A stretch of DNA of 64,000 nucleotides from Porites lobata (Eukaryota > Cnidaria > Anthozoa > Scleractinia > Poritidae): contig CALNXK010000101.1 of the NCBI GenBank assembly GCA_942486035.1, forward strand, positions 1,372,501 through 1,436,500, in the 5' to 3' direction. This document shows, one piece after another, positions 27,801-33,131 of this stretch (the stretch's first letter is position 1; each line of letters starts with the position of its first letter). A program made the translations under genes and the position numbers. The notes under the pieces were generated by a model. The model was not told the origin of the DNA. It saw only the letters and a program-made list of their open reading frames with translations, and searched no databases.

Positions 27801-30800
27801 ATTCTTCAGTGCACTTAGTCAGCGGTGCACGGACGGTCCTCTTACACGCGTGAGTGCCTCAACAAAAACGAGACAAAAAATTAAAATTCGCCTCAACTAT
27901 TAATTTTTGCGGTAACTAAGGTAAAATGAGTATTTACAAGAGTTTGTTAGTTCTTTACAAAATTAAGGGTTTAAAACTATTAAGGAGAAAAAGATATCTC
28001 TCTTTTTACCACCTTATCCACAATGAGAACATTTACAAGAATACACGCTTTCAATCCAAACCCGGCCGGGTAATAAGAGTTCAGTTTTGTCGGTGGCGCA
28101 GGCGACAGTTAAAGAGTCACGACATTGTTACAAGATTCTCCAAACATGTTCTAAGATGAAAGCCTCACAGTGAGTGCTTATAGGGGAATGGTATGCCCTT
28201 GAGAAGGGATAGGCTATATAAAACCTCTACTGGAGTTGCAAGTCCATGTTATGATTGTTAATTTTGTAACTCTCTTGTACTGCGACGTATTGTATAGCAT
28301 AACACCACGCTATTTTATATTACGGTAACGGAATAGCCTGAAAGGCTGCACATTTTTCCTCCTTACTTCTTCGTACAATTTCTTTCAAAAAAATTGCCGG
28401 GCCAGTTTCAGCGGTTTTTGGCATAGGAAGGGATTTCTGTATTTTTAAGATCGTGGCTTTTAAGTGTTATCGTAAACTTTTACTCATCCGTAACTGTTCT
28501 CTTTTGTCCTTGCAAAGTGCCTGAAATCTTTCAGTTATTTCCCACATCCTAGTTTTCATACCGTAAAAGTCAGTTTCGATGACGAATTAAGGCACCAAAA
28601 ATGATTTTCAACTAGTTTTGTTTTGCGAATATCTTAATAGTGGATTTCCGCTAATTTATATATTTTTTTATAGATTTTTACCTTCGCATTCAAAAGGGAA
28701 TTGTGCCCATCTTCCACTGATACAAATCCTTACGCTATTGCCTCCTGGTTTTTCCTTAAAACCTTTTTTACAAGCTAATGTGATTGTTTCTCCAGTCTTG
28801 TATGTTCGCTCGTAGTTCTCGGGTATGGAAATGTACATGGAAAACGGAATATCTGGTACTGTGCACACTTGTACTAAAACAAAAACAATAAAAATTACAG
28901 TTTTCTTTAATGAAATAAAAAGGATTAACAATAATCAAAAGACGTCCTTTACTATATCATTCTACAATCGATTTGTATTTGTTAGCTCATTTTGTGTGTA
29001 TTTGTCAGCCCATTTTGTGAGTCTTGTACCGAGGAAAACTAAACCTGCAGAGATTTGTTTCAGGTTAGGTATTTTTTAAAGTCGCCTGCCATGAACACTT
29101 TTTCTTACTTGAGAACTGCTCCTGCAAACTTTTTCAAGGCTTCCGTTGGCCTTATCCTAAATAATCTCGCTAACACTTTCAAGTCCGGTGCTACTGTGAT
29201 ATGGGGATCCCCGCGTTATGGGAATCCTCATTCCCAAAACCCTAGTGATATTGGCATCCCCTGTAACCCTAATCAAAATCGCTAAGGTAATATGAAAAGG
29301 GAATGCCCATGCATATCACTAGGGTTTTGGGAATGAAGATGGCAATAACGTGGAGATGCCCATATCACTGTAACACAGGATGTCTAACCTAGTGTCCAAA
29401 TCTCCTCCACAAGTGATCTGGGTACGAGATTTCTGGTCCGAAACGTCATCTACGAACGAGTCTGGGGGCGGTTGCACAAAATTAACGTCAGAAGTAACTG
29501 CTAGCGTCCGGCGCCTGTAAACTCTATCAAAAGCAATGACCACTTAAACCCCGAGTAGCATTCAGTATATTGTTATTACATACAAAGAAAGCGCGCGAGA
29601 CTAAAGAAGGGACCTACTTACAGCAGCTGGGGCCCACTCCATCCCATCCTCCGATCGCTCGACAAGTTCTCGTAGAGGCACCAGATAATGTGTAACCTTG
29701 GTTACAGACATACGTAACAACAGCACCGAAATTGGTGGACGGGTAATTGGGTGTTGCTTTAGAAACAGGCGGAGGGCTTCCACAAGATAAATCTATTAAA
29801 GATCCAAACAAAACAAAGGGTAAAGCAAAATAACAACACCGAAACCAAAAGGAATAATTGCCTCCGCAGAAATGTACCCAGTCAAAGCCAGGTTCACGTC
29901 GTTAAAATTTGAGTTCATCTTTCCTTCCCCCCTCACATTAACATTAACATTTGCTAACCAGCCGGTAAGGCCATCACTAAGTAACCATATATAAACACGT
30001 AGACGGAACAGAAAACACAACGATCTCTGCCATGCTCGTTTTCACAAACACAAACTCTTGGCGCTCAATACCACTGAGCTTACACACCACAGTCCTACAT
30101 ACATTTTGAATTTTTTTTTATTTAGCAAAGTGCGTTTGACGTGATTACAGGTTTTATCAATTTTATCCAAATAACTTTGTCTCTCCTTTTAAACCCAAAG
30201 GTGAATAAACTCTCAGGTCCCATGCTTAAAAGTGCCCTCGTTGTCAAAGCAACAACCGTTGTGTTGTGGTTTCTTCGGCCTATTACGGGAGCGCGCGAGC
30301 GGAGTTTTTACCATTGGGGGGCAATTCTGAGGCCAGGATATTTCGTCCCACAGTATAACACAAGTATAAATTGGGAACCTTTTAGAATATCTTCCACTAT
30401 TAGCATGCGCATCAGAAATAAAAGGCACCATGTTGGCGAAGGACGCGCCTGTCCCTCTAGACCTACATGTATGGCATCAAAAACAGGTTACAAAGGTGTA
30501 CACCCAAACTTTTGCTTTTACTTCTCTGTTAGGTAATCAAGAGACGTTCCAACGATATGTTGTGGTGGAAAATGCAAACTAATCCTATTTAGCTGTGCTA
30601 TAAGTTAACAAAGTGACGTGAATTAATTTGGGGTCTACTATTTACCGCATACCTTTCCTTACACAACTGTAACCACAGTCGCCATCACAAAGACACTTTT
30701 CCTCAGATGCATCACAGCCAACAGAAGGCTCGCATTTTTTTGTGCACTTTGTAACCGGTGAACGATTTGTGCGGACGCAACTTGATTGGCCTTAAAGAGA

Positions 30801-33131
30801 GAAAGTAAAAAAAAAAAATACTGTGAAAATTAACACTAAAGGTGAGTGCATTCCATTAGGGGGGATCTTGGTTAAAAGACTTGCTTTTCGTTTATTTCTG
30901 CGATTTTTATTCCAAATCAAACCAAAATTCCATCCAGTCAAAAATGGCTCCATAAGGTCGTCGTGATTGGTTCAATAAATGTTTGAGACTTTTTCGAATG
31001 TTAGATTGGTTACCAGTTTTTCAGTTTATAAATTGGTGATCCTGCGTACCTTGCAGAATTTGTTTTGCACGTGCAAGAGCCTTGGCGGTGAAGCACCTCC
31101 TCACCGCTCTCAAAACGGCTTCACAGGTCCTTTGCCAAACCTTTGCTCGCGCTACTGATCCCGCCAGCCACGCGGGCTATAAAAGGAAATAAAAGAGACA
31201 GCCGCCCTCCCCACCCCTGTAAAAAGGCACGAAACAGCCCAACCTCGAATAAGCGCCTATCATGTGTGAAGGAAAAGTTACTAATCGCCCAGCCTCGAAT
31301 AAGCGCCGACCCCACCCACAGCTAAATGCTACTCAACTGATTCGCTCTCCCACTGGAGTAACGCTCTCTTCATCGACGTTACTTGATGTTATTGTGCTTT
31401 GAAATCCTGAGTTAGTGTATACAAGTGGGATTCTTGATGTCACGATCAGCGACCATTTTTTGGTGTAAGCAGTATTCCATTTGAAAGTTCCAAAGCCTTA
31501 TCTCCCACGATAGTTACTCGTAGTTCCAAGAGATATGCGGACGCTCAAGCGTTTAATAACGATATTCCTTGGGACATTGTGAACCTTTCAATGGGAGTGT
31601 ATGAGAAGGTGGACAAGTTTAATGATCTCCTTCTCAATTGTCTGGGTCAATATGTACCTATAATATCTTTCAAACTCCAACACAAATCCCATCCTTGTTT
31701 TAATGGTGAGATTAAACAACGCATCATTGCTAGGAAAAAGTTGCACAGTAAGGCTCGCAGAAGAATGTCTATTCAAAGAAGCCGTAAAGAACCTCCGTTT
31801 TTAGTGATTTTTAATCATTTTATATTGAAATAAACGTATACATACCCCTTTTTTATTTCCTTCGTTCTACATGTAATTTGTAACAAAATTTCTATCCATA
31901 TTTGTATTGTAAATCTAAGTTCTGAAAAACCCATTTGCGAGAAACTCATAAACCTTTTTGTATTGTACGCGGGAAAACGAGGGGAGGGGAGACTGGTTAT
32001 TATTTCGATACTGCCAATTTCGTTCTCGTCGACTGACCCGACCCATTTGCCGGACGTTACGCTGTGAGACCTCCACGAGGCAACACCAGAGAGTTGATCG
32101 CATACTGACCTTTCTGGCGTTGAGATACAAATTGACTAGGTACTGCTCTTGAGAGACTTTCCCGAAGACCGAATTCTTAGTCTTTTCTTAAATAAACTTT
32201 TTAATGAACAGTTATAATTCTTCTCTGGCACATCTTCACGTTTGGTTTTAATAACTGTTTTGGTGGAAAATTAAATTACGTCTTACTGAAAATGATGAAA
32301 ATTTAATAACCTCCTAGCCTCGAACGAGCGCCCACCTCGAATAAGCTCCGATATCCTCTCTTTACCCTACGGGTTGATTAATCTGATTGTGGGGAGAAAG
32401 AAAGCCTCTTAAATCTTTTGATACGGCCAAGATTCACGAGCGACAACTTGTGAAGAGGTCGAAAATTACAGTTTGTTGTTACTGTTTTTGAAAAAAAAAA
32501 AAGAATGTTATTAAGTTGCATGATTTTTTATTCCTGCCATTATCGTAGAAGAACGTCAAAGTGGAGTATAAATTAATATAATGAGAGTGTATGCCCCGGG
32601 GTGTATGCCGTTTGTATTTGTTGGCAAAGTTCGAGAAAAATCCTTGTGAGACTTCCGGTCGAAAGGCTAGGTCACAACAAGCAACGCTTGCCTTTACCCT
32701 CGGTAATAACTTCTTTATTTGGTAACTTTTGGAAGTGAAATACTACCTGAGTTTAATAATCATAGTACTTCACTTGCCGAATGATAAAAACTCAAAATAA
32801 GTCTTAAATGTCCTAAATCGCTGATACACTGATAAGGAAAACTCAGGCAAAGCATATTACGCCGGTTGAGGAATCTATTTTAAAAGCGTTTTGCGTACCC
32901 CGGATTTGAAGACTCCTGATAAAATTCAGCTGTATTTATCTACAAAGACATTACCACAAACTTAATATGGCCTCTATGCTCTTACATGCTTGTGGCCGTA
33001 CGGGAACACAACGAAACTGCACAACTATGAACAAGAGGCACGTTTGGTTGAAACACAAACTGCTCACCTTTAGTCAAACGAGAGACGAGCAAACACAGCA
33101 TACATGAGGCGAGGAGCCATGTCATCTTCAT
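1..33131 (-). CDS. Giant secreted sushi (CCP) repeat gene with two WAP-like modules; 3' end beyond window
   Basis: Spliced gene read from 33131 downwards. The exons in this window give about 5.9 kb of open coding sequence (roughly 1,970 aa). Order: signal peptide (33068-33131), WAP-like module (30653-30790), sushi (29622-29792, 28682-28873), WAP-like module (27720-27857), seven diverged sushi exons between 27086 and 20088, then 22 near-identical sushi exons plus one partial exon from 19383 to 1. Every exon has GT/AG borders and starts and ends in phase 1, so they join in any combination. No transmembrane segment, catalytic domain or stop is seen before the window edge. Sushi modules are beta-sandwich domains with two disulfides, used in complement regulators and adhesion proteins; here a secreted or extracellular-matrix recognition or adhesion role is an inference. 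I do not recognise a named orthologue. Splitting into more than one transcript is possible, because I cannot see the 3' end. Confidence 0.85.
275..448 (-). CDS. Sushi array exon, A type
   Basis: 174 nt, phase 1-1, donor GTAAAA. AVNCGGLPSPMNGS, SCDAGFILRGSSVRKC, WHGYETNCEG. Partner of the frameshifted B exon at 566. Confidence 0.92.
566..743 (-). pseudogene. Frameshifted B-type sushi exon
   Basis: It is 178 nt instead of 174: four extra bases after the codons for NGSL (around 698-702) shift the frame, which then reaches TGA near the codons that should encode the second cysteine. Donor GTACGA and an AG acceptor remain, so if it is spliced in, the transcript would terminate early; if it is skipped, frame is kept. 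It is otherwise close to the B consensus, so the damage looks recent. A sequencing or assembly error is the alternative. Confidence 0.85.
744..2187. other. Introns 744-2187 with a dispersed repeat
   Basis: No exon seen. 1690-1795 carries a repeat whose reverse complement matches 15965-16050 (core AGCACCATG followed by GAAAATT and CTATCCATCCGAGAAAA), an unclassified dispersed element present in both orientations. Confidence 0.6.
2188..2361 (-). CDS. Sushi array exon, A type
   Basis: 174 nt, phase 1-1, donor GTGAAG. AVNCGSLSSPMNGS, NLTVFPNIV, FILRGSSIRKC, WDGYVTTCEG. Confidence 0.92.
2466..2639 (-). CDS. Sushi array exon, B type
   Basis: 174 nt, phase 1-1, donor GTACGA. AKDCGPLKTPSNGSLVG, FMCDEGFNLRGSKIRQC, NWSGNESFCEG. 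Confidence 0.92.
3818..3991 (-). CDS. Sushi array exon, A type
   Basis: 174 nt, phase 1-1, donor GTACAA. AVNCGGVYSPVNGS, FILRGSSVRKC, WDGYKTVCEG. The GGVYSPV start is private to this copy. Confidence 0.92.
4080..4253 (-). CDS. Sushi array exon, B type
   Basis: 174 nt, phase 1-1, donor GTACAT. AKDCGVLKTPSNGS, FVCDEGFILRGSKIRQC, STRNWSGNESFCEG. Confidence 0.92.
4894..5067 (-). CDS. Sushi array exon, A type
   Basis: 174 nt, phase 1-1, acceptor TTCTAG, donor GTACAA. AVNCGGLSSPMNGS, FILRGSSVRKC, WDGYETNCEG: essentially the array consensus. Confidence 0.92.
5168..5341 (-). CDS. Sushi array exon, B type
   Basis: 174 nt, phase 1-1, donor GTACGG. AKDCGALTTPSNGSLLGSMT, FMCDEGFILRGSKIRQC, NWSGNESFCEG. 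The NLT sequon is lost (SMT). Confidence 0.92.
5594..5942. mobile_element. Foldback element, about 350 bp with arms of about 165 bp
   Basis: The left arm starts CATCCTCGGAGACC and the right arm ends GGTCTCCGAGGATG. The arms stay complementary inward through the AGTGGGGGCGAGGGAAAG block, ATGGCGCGAA and the GGCGGCGACC block, meeting near 5765. It is GC-rich compared with the surrounding intron. It has no coding capacity; open frames on both strands here are artefacts of the palindrome. Confidence 0.9.
5943..8894. other. Long sushi-gene intron, no exon seen
   Basis: Apart from the MITE at 7141-7270 and a 21-nt poly-T run near 7709, nothing coding was recognised. The block at 8650-8720 (CGACCGTCCGCCTGTCGGTT) is one of several copies of an intronic segment that travelled with the sushi exon pairs; another is at 3608-3635. 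Confidence 0.6.
7141..7270. mobile_element. Short MITE-like inverted repeat
   Basis: Perfect 18-nt ends, ATCGAGTTATGGATGCAC and its complement, with imperfect complementarity continuing about 20 nt further inward. 130 bp in total, in an intron of the sushi gene. Confidence 0.8.
8895..9068 (-). CDS. Sushi array exon, A type
   Basis: 174 nt, phase 1-1, donor GTATGA. AVNCGGLSSPMNGSISG, GYILRGSSLRKC, WDGYETVCKG. The NLT sequon is lost (NLM). Confidence 0.92.
9146..9319 (-). CDS. Sushi array exon, B type
   Basis: 174 nt, phase 1-1, donor GTAAGA. AKDCGPLKTPSNGSFVG, FMCDEGFNLRGSNIRQC, NWSGNESFCEG. The intron to its A partner is the shortest in the array, 77 nt. Confidence 0.92.
9695..9868 (-). CDS. 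Sushi array exon, A type
   Basis: 174 nt, phase 1-1, donor GTATAA. AVNCGGLSSPMNGSISGNRT, FILRGSSVRKC, WGGYKTACKG. Partner of 9972. Confidence 0.92.
9972..10145 (-). CDS. Sushi array exon, B type
   Basis: 174 nt, phase 1-1, donor GTACGA. AKNCGVLETPSNGS, FMCDEGFNLPGSKIREC, NWSGNESFCEG. The Arg to Pro change in FNLPG is private to this copy. Confidence 0.92.
10443..11452 (+). mobile_element. Degenerate non-LTR retrotransposon 3' fragment, interrupted by a MITE
   Basis: 10443-10965 encodes, with one frameshift near 10800, the C-terminal region of a LINE reverse transcriptase polyprotein (GVILNPNVTFDNHI, YYCSNGWANTT, RKLQAVQNFACRIV, FKCMTGQAPEYL). Its 3' tail, AATAAAGTATGTATGTATG, is found at 11430-11452 after the MITE at 11009-11384. 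It lies opposite to the sushi gene, in an intron. Confidence 0.85.
11009..11384. mobile_element. 376-bp MITE with 22-nt terminal inverted repeats
   Basis: The ends AATATCATGGGTGACGAATT(AC) and their complement match with one mismatch. Flanking TA dinucleotides could be a target duplication of the Tc1/mariner kind, but this is not certain. It is inserted in the older LINE fragment 10443-11452, so it is younger than that element. Confidence 0.85.
12035..12208 (-). CDS. Sushi array exon, A type
   Basis: 174 nt, phase 1-1, donor GTATTA. AVNCGGLSSPMNGSLSG, FILLGSSVRKCQSTGTW, WDGYKTTCEG. The FILLG and QSTGTW variants are shared with the A exon at 18021. Confidence 0.92.
12308..12481 (-). CDS. Sushi array exon, B type
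   Basis: 174 nt, phase 1-1, donor GTAAGA. AKDCGPLKTPSNGSFVG, FMCDEGFNLRGSKIRQC, NWSGNESFCKG. A 99-nt intron leads to the A partner. Confidence 0.92.
13034..13207 (-). CDS. Sushi array exon, A type
   Basis: 174 nt, phase 1-1, donor GTATAA. AVNCGGLSSPMNGS, FILHGSSVRKC, WDGYKTACEG. Partner A exon of the broken B exon above it. Confidence 0.92.
13325..13630 (-). pseudogene. Broken B-type sushi exon, split by a transposon and missing its 5' end
   Basis: The 3' half (13325-13423) and the middle (13571-13630) of a B exon flank a 147-nt insert. The first codons with the splice acceptor and first cysteine are absent: the homology stops after TTSNGS at 13630 and is joined directly to sequence copied from downstream of an A exon. 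The donor GTACGA is still present. Without an acceptor it should not be spliced, and because neighbours are phase 1 the reading frame of the gene would survive its loss. Confidence 0.9.
13424..13570. mobile_element. 147-nt non-autonomous element inserted in a sushi exon
   Basis: The insert is bounded by a 7-nt duplication of AATTGCA (13417-13423 and 13571-13577). Its high end reads, on the minus strand, CAGGGGCGGATCCAGGATC, a hAT-MITE-like terminus. A related copy lies at 37090-37260. The low end looks shortened (GGGAGTGCGC), so it is probably internally deleted. Confidence 0.8.
13686..13859 (-). CDS. Sushi array exon, A type, recent duplicate of 13034-13207
   Basis: 174 nt, phase 1-1, acceptor TTTTAG, donor GTATAA. 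AVDCGGLSSPMNGSLSG, FILHGSSVRKC, WDGYKTACEG. The FILHG variant is shared only with the next A exon at 13034, and the downstream flank is nearly identical to that copy, so one came from the other recently. Confidence 0.9.
13968..14452 (-). pseudogene. Decayed sushi exon remnants
   Basis: 13968-14060 keeps the outline of a B exon (CCATGTCCCAGCTGACCTGC and GTCACACAGACATTTCATAT on the plus strand match the second half of B exons) but has lost cysteines and frame. 14418-14452 is a second short remnant matching the NWSGNES end of a B exon. Both sit in introns. Confidence 0.7.
14550..14723 (-). CDS. Sushi array exon, B-like, diverged
   Basis: 174 nt, phase 1-1, donor GTAAGA. AKDCGALKAPTNGSLSG, FICDEGFILRGSKVRQC, NWSGDKTYCEG. 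It has no close A partner; a fragment of another sushi exon (14418-14452) lies just below it. Confidence 0.88.
15251..15424 (-). CDS. Sushi array exon, A type
   Basis: 174 nt, phase 1-1, acceptor TTGTAG, donor GTATTA. AVNCGGLSSPLNGS, FSCDPGFIQRGSSVRKC (Gln in place of the usual Leu), WDGYETNCEG. Confidence 0.92.
15522..15695 (-). CDS. Sushi array exon, B type
   Basis: 174 nt, phase 1-1, donor GTACGA. ARDCGALKTPTNGS, FMCNEGYKLRGSEIRQC, NWSGNESFCEG. The 97-nt intron to the A partner is the same arrangement as in the other pairs. Confidence 0.92.
15960..16440. repeat. Dispersed repeat plus duplicated CACGTG-containing motif
   Basis: 15965-16050 is the inverse copy of 1690-1795. At 16360-16440 the motif CTGCACGTGCA followed by TTTTGCTAATTAGA occurs twice; a third copy is at 57003-57045. 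CACGTG is also an E-box, but the shared context points to a repeat family. Confidence 0.6.
16933..17106 (-). CDS. Sushi array exon, A type
   Basis: 174 nt, phase 1-1, donor GTAAAA. AVNCGGLSSPLNGS, FSCDPGFILRGSSIRKC, WDGFKTACAG. Partner of the B exon at 17206. Confidence 0.92.
17206..17379 (-). CDS. Sushi array exon, B type
   Basis: 174 nt, phase 1-1, donor GTAAAA. AKDCGALKTPRNGS, FICDEGFNLRGSKIRQC, NWSGSESLCEG; the usual last sequon NES is lost (SES). Separated from the A exon at 16933 by an intron of only 99 nt. Confidence 0.92.
18021..18194 (-). CDS. Sushi array exon, A type
   Basis: 174 nt, phase 1-1, acceptor TTTCAG, donor GTTTCT. AVNCGGLSSPLNGSVYG, FSCDPGFILLGSSVRKC, WDGYKAVCKG. The intron before it holds a decayed B-type exon split by a MITE. 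Confidence 0.9.
18296..18862 (-). pseudogene. Decayed B-type sushi exon split by a MITE
   Basis: Plus-strand 18296-18360 and 18820-18862 (TTCCTCGTCACACAGAAATT, then ATACGGATATGTA) align in order with the two halves of a B exon. The MITE at 18363-18813 separates them. The intron flanks of the A exons at 18021 and 13686 also match, so both derive from one duplicated segment whose B exon later died in each copy. Confidence 0.7.
18363..18813. mobile_element. 451-bp MITE with terminal inverted repeats of about 110 bp
   Basis: The left end CTTATCACGG and right end CCGTGATAAG open long imperfect arms containing TTACAGTGTTTGTATGAGAA and its complement. A truncated relative without the left arm lies at 45360-45685. 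Confidence 0.85.
19210..19383 (-). CDS. Sushi array exon, B type, first of the homogeneous array
   Basis: 174 nt, phase 1-1, donor GTAAAA. ARNCGILKAPTNGS, FMCDEGFNLRGSNIRQC, NWSGNMTFCEG. Four N-glycosylation sequons are visible (NGS, NMT, NWS, NMT). A short foldback-poor intron follows. Confidence 0.9.
20088..20267 (-). CDS. Sushi gene exon 12: sushi domain
   Basis: 180 nt, phase 1-1, donor GTAAGT. AINCGKPTVPEHGS, YSCEDGYEIEGPALRSC, WSGNEAETRC. It is two codons longer than the array repeats and lacks the FILRG motif. Confidence 0.85.
20895..21068 (-). CDS. Sushi gene exon 11: sushi domain
   Basis: 174 nt, phase 1-1, donor GTAACA. AVDCGRLSPPMNGSL, SCDEGFIVRGPFRRKC, WSGESVFCEG. It combines A-type (PMNGS) and B-type (SGESVFCEG) features, so it may be an early relative of both subtypes. 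Confidence 0.88.
21946..22119 (-). CDS. Sushi gene exon 10: sushi domain
   Basis: 174 nt, phase 1-1, donor GTAATA. AVDCGQISAPVNGSITG then YCDQGFILRGSHRRKC and WNGTDASCAG. The NGS and FILRG signatures show it is close to the ancestor of the A/B array. Confidence 0.88.
22545..22718 (-). CDS. Sushi gene exon 9: sushi domain
   Basis: 174 nt, phase 1-1, acceptor ATCAG and donor GTAAGG. VVDCGLPPQPVNG, FKCNKGYNLVGSETRIC and WGGREAKCEG. It is the first exon in gene order with the VxDCG start typical of the later repeats. Confidence 0.88.
23045..25429 (-). mobile_element. 5'-truncated LINE (jockey/CR1/L2-like) with 26-nt target-site duplication
   Basis: Broken minus-strand frames from 25429 to 23225 encode one ORF2: PGYDNVSMDIIK and NYRPISLLSNFSKFFERV of the RT palm, LSKAFDTLDH, GVPQGSILGPLLFVLYIND, the catalytic LFADDTSVF, and the C-terminal region ending near WNSLPNSVTSIF. 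Frameshifts separate the pieces, so it is dead. The element ends in an (AATA)n tail at 23045-23070. 23019-23044 and 25430-25455 are direct repeats differing at 1 of 26 positions, marking the insertion. It sits in the sense orientation in the intron between sushi exons 8 and 9. Confidence 0.92.
25495..25540 (+). repeat. (TTGA)n tail of an older element
   Basis: AAATAAAGTTGATTGATTG and further TTGA units follow the right-hand copy of the LINE target site. A similar end (AATAAAGTTGATT) is at 38567-38580, so the LINE probably inserted in the 3' part of an older retroelement. Confidence 0.6.
25722..25895 (-). CDS. Sushi gene exon 8: sushi domain
   Basis: 174 nt, phase 1-1, donor GTAAGT. GGCGDPGTPKNGRK, FGCEFGYELMGSEDRKC and WTGQQPVC show a standard sushi fold. 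The LINE at 23045-25429 lies in the intron that follows it. Confidence 0.88.
26289..26465 (-). CDS. Sushi gene exon 7: sushi domain
   Basis: 177 nt, phase 1-1, acceptor TTTCAG and donor GTAAGT. KDCSAPAIP, FKCNEGYNEEG, QMCFQGKW and PFKCSG give the four cysteines and Trp. Pairs by similarity with the exon at 28682. Confidence 0.85.
26913..27086 (-). CDS. Sushi gene exon 6: sushi domain
   Basis: 174 nt, phase 1-1, donor GTGAGT. DMSCGNPPAITNGK opens the domain; YTCNKGYSLN, VKRC and WSGITPTC supply the remaining cysteines and Trp. It resembles the exon at 29622 in having the CG-x-PP start. Confidence 0.85.
27720..27857 (-). CDS. Sushi gene exon 5: second WAP-like eight-cysteine module
   Basis: 138 nt, exactly the length of exon 2 and clearly paralogous: CKRTVRAPLTKCTEEC, then CLCDGTCGYSC. 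Acceptor GTTGAG, donor GTTAGA, phase 1-1. The unit (WAP-like, sushi, sushi) seems to have been duplicated at the N-terminal end of the protein. Confidence 0.75.
28682..28873 (-). CDS. Sushi gene exon 4: atypical sushi domain
   Basis: 192 nt, phase 1-1, donor GTAAAA. It begins VCTVPDIPF and contains LACKKGFKEK, RICISGRW and FPFECEG. It is longer between the first two cysteines than the other copies. Together with 26289-26465 it forms a pair of sushi exons ending in a P-F-x-C motif. Confidence 0.8.
29196..29368. mobile_element. 173-bp foldback MITE
   Basis: GTGATATGGG at the left and its complement at the right open imperfect arms of about 65 nt that include CATTCCCAAAACCCTAGTGA. It lies in the intron between the exons at 29622 and 28873. 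Confidence 0.85.
29622..29792 (-). CDS. Sushi gene exon 3: diverged sushi domain
   Basis: 171 nt, phase 1-1, acceptor AATAG and donor GTAAGT. It encodes DLSCGSPPPVS followed by YVCNQGYTLSG, TRTC and WDGVGPSC, the four-cysteine sushi pattern with the conserved Trp before the last Cys. It lacks the NGS/NLT signature of the downstream array. Confidence 0.85.
30653..30790 (-). CDS. Sushi gene exon 2: WAP-like eight-cysteine module
   Basis: 138 nt, phase 1-1, acceptor TTTAAG and donor GTATGC. It encodes 46 residues with eight cysteines spaced C-x10-C-x3-C-x5-C-x6-C-x-C-x3-C-x3-C, including CLCDGDCGYSC. The order resembles a WAP four-disulfide core, but the usual adjacent CC pair is split by one residue. 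The family assignment is tentative; the paralogous exon at 27720-27857 shows it is a real module. Confidence 0.75.
31470..31785 (+). mobile_element. LINE fragment
   Basis: It encodes the linker region between endonuclease and RT of a LINE: DAQAFNNDIPWDIVNL, then KHSK-like HKSHPCFNGEIKQRI and ARKKLHSKAR. It is cut short at both sides and lies antisense in the sushi gene's first intron. Confidence 0.7.
33068..33131 (-). CDS. Sushi gene exon 1: signal peptide
   Basis: The ATG at 33131 opens MKMTWLLASCMLCLLVSRLT, with a basic start, a hydrophobic core and small residues near the end, a typical secretory signal. It ends AAAG|GTGAGC, phase 1, which fits the next exon at 30790. A second in-frame ATG lies two codons in. 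Confidence 0.8.
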
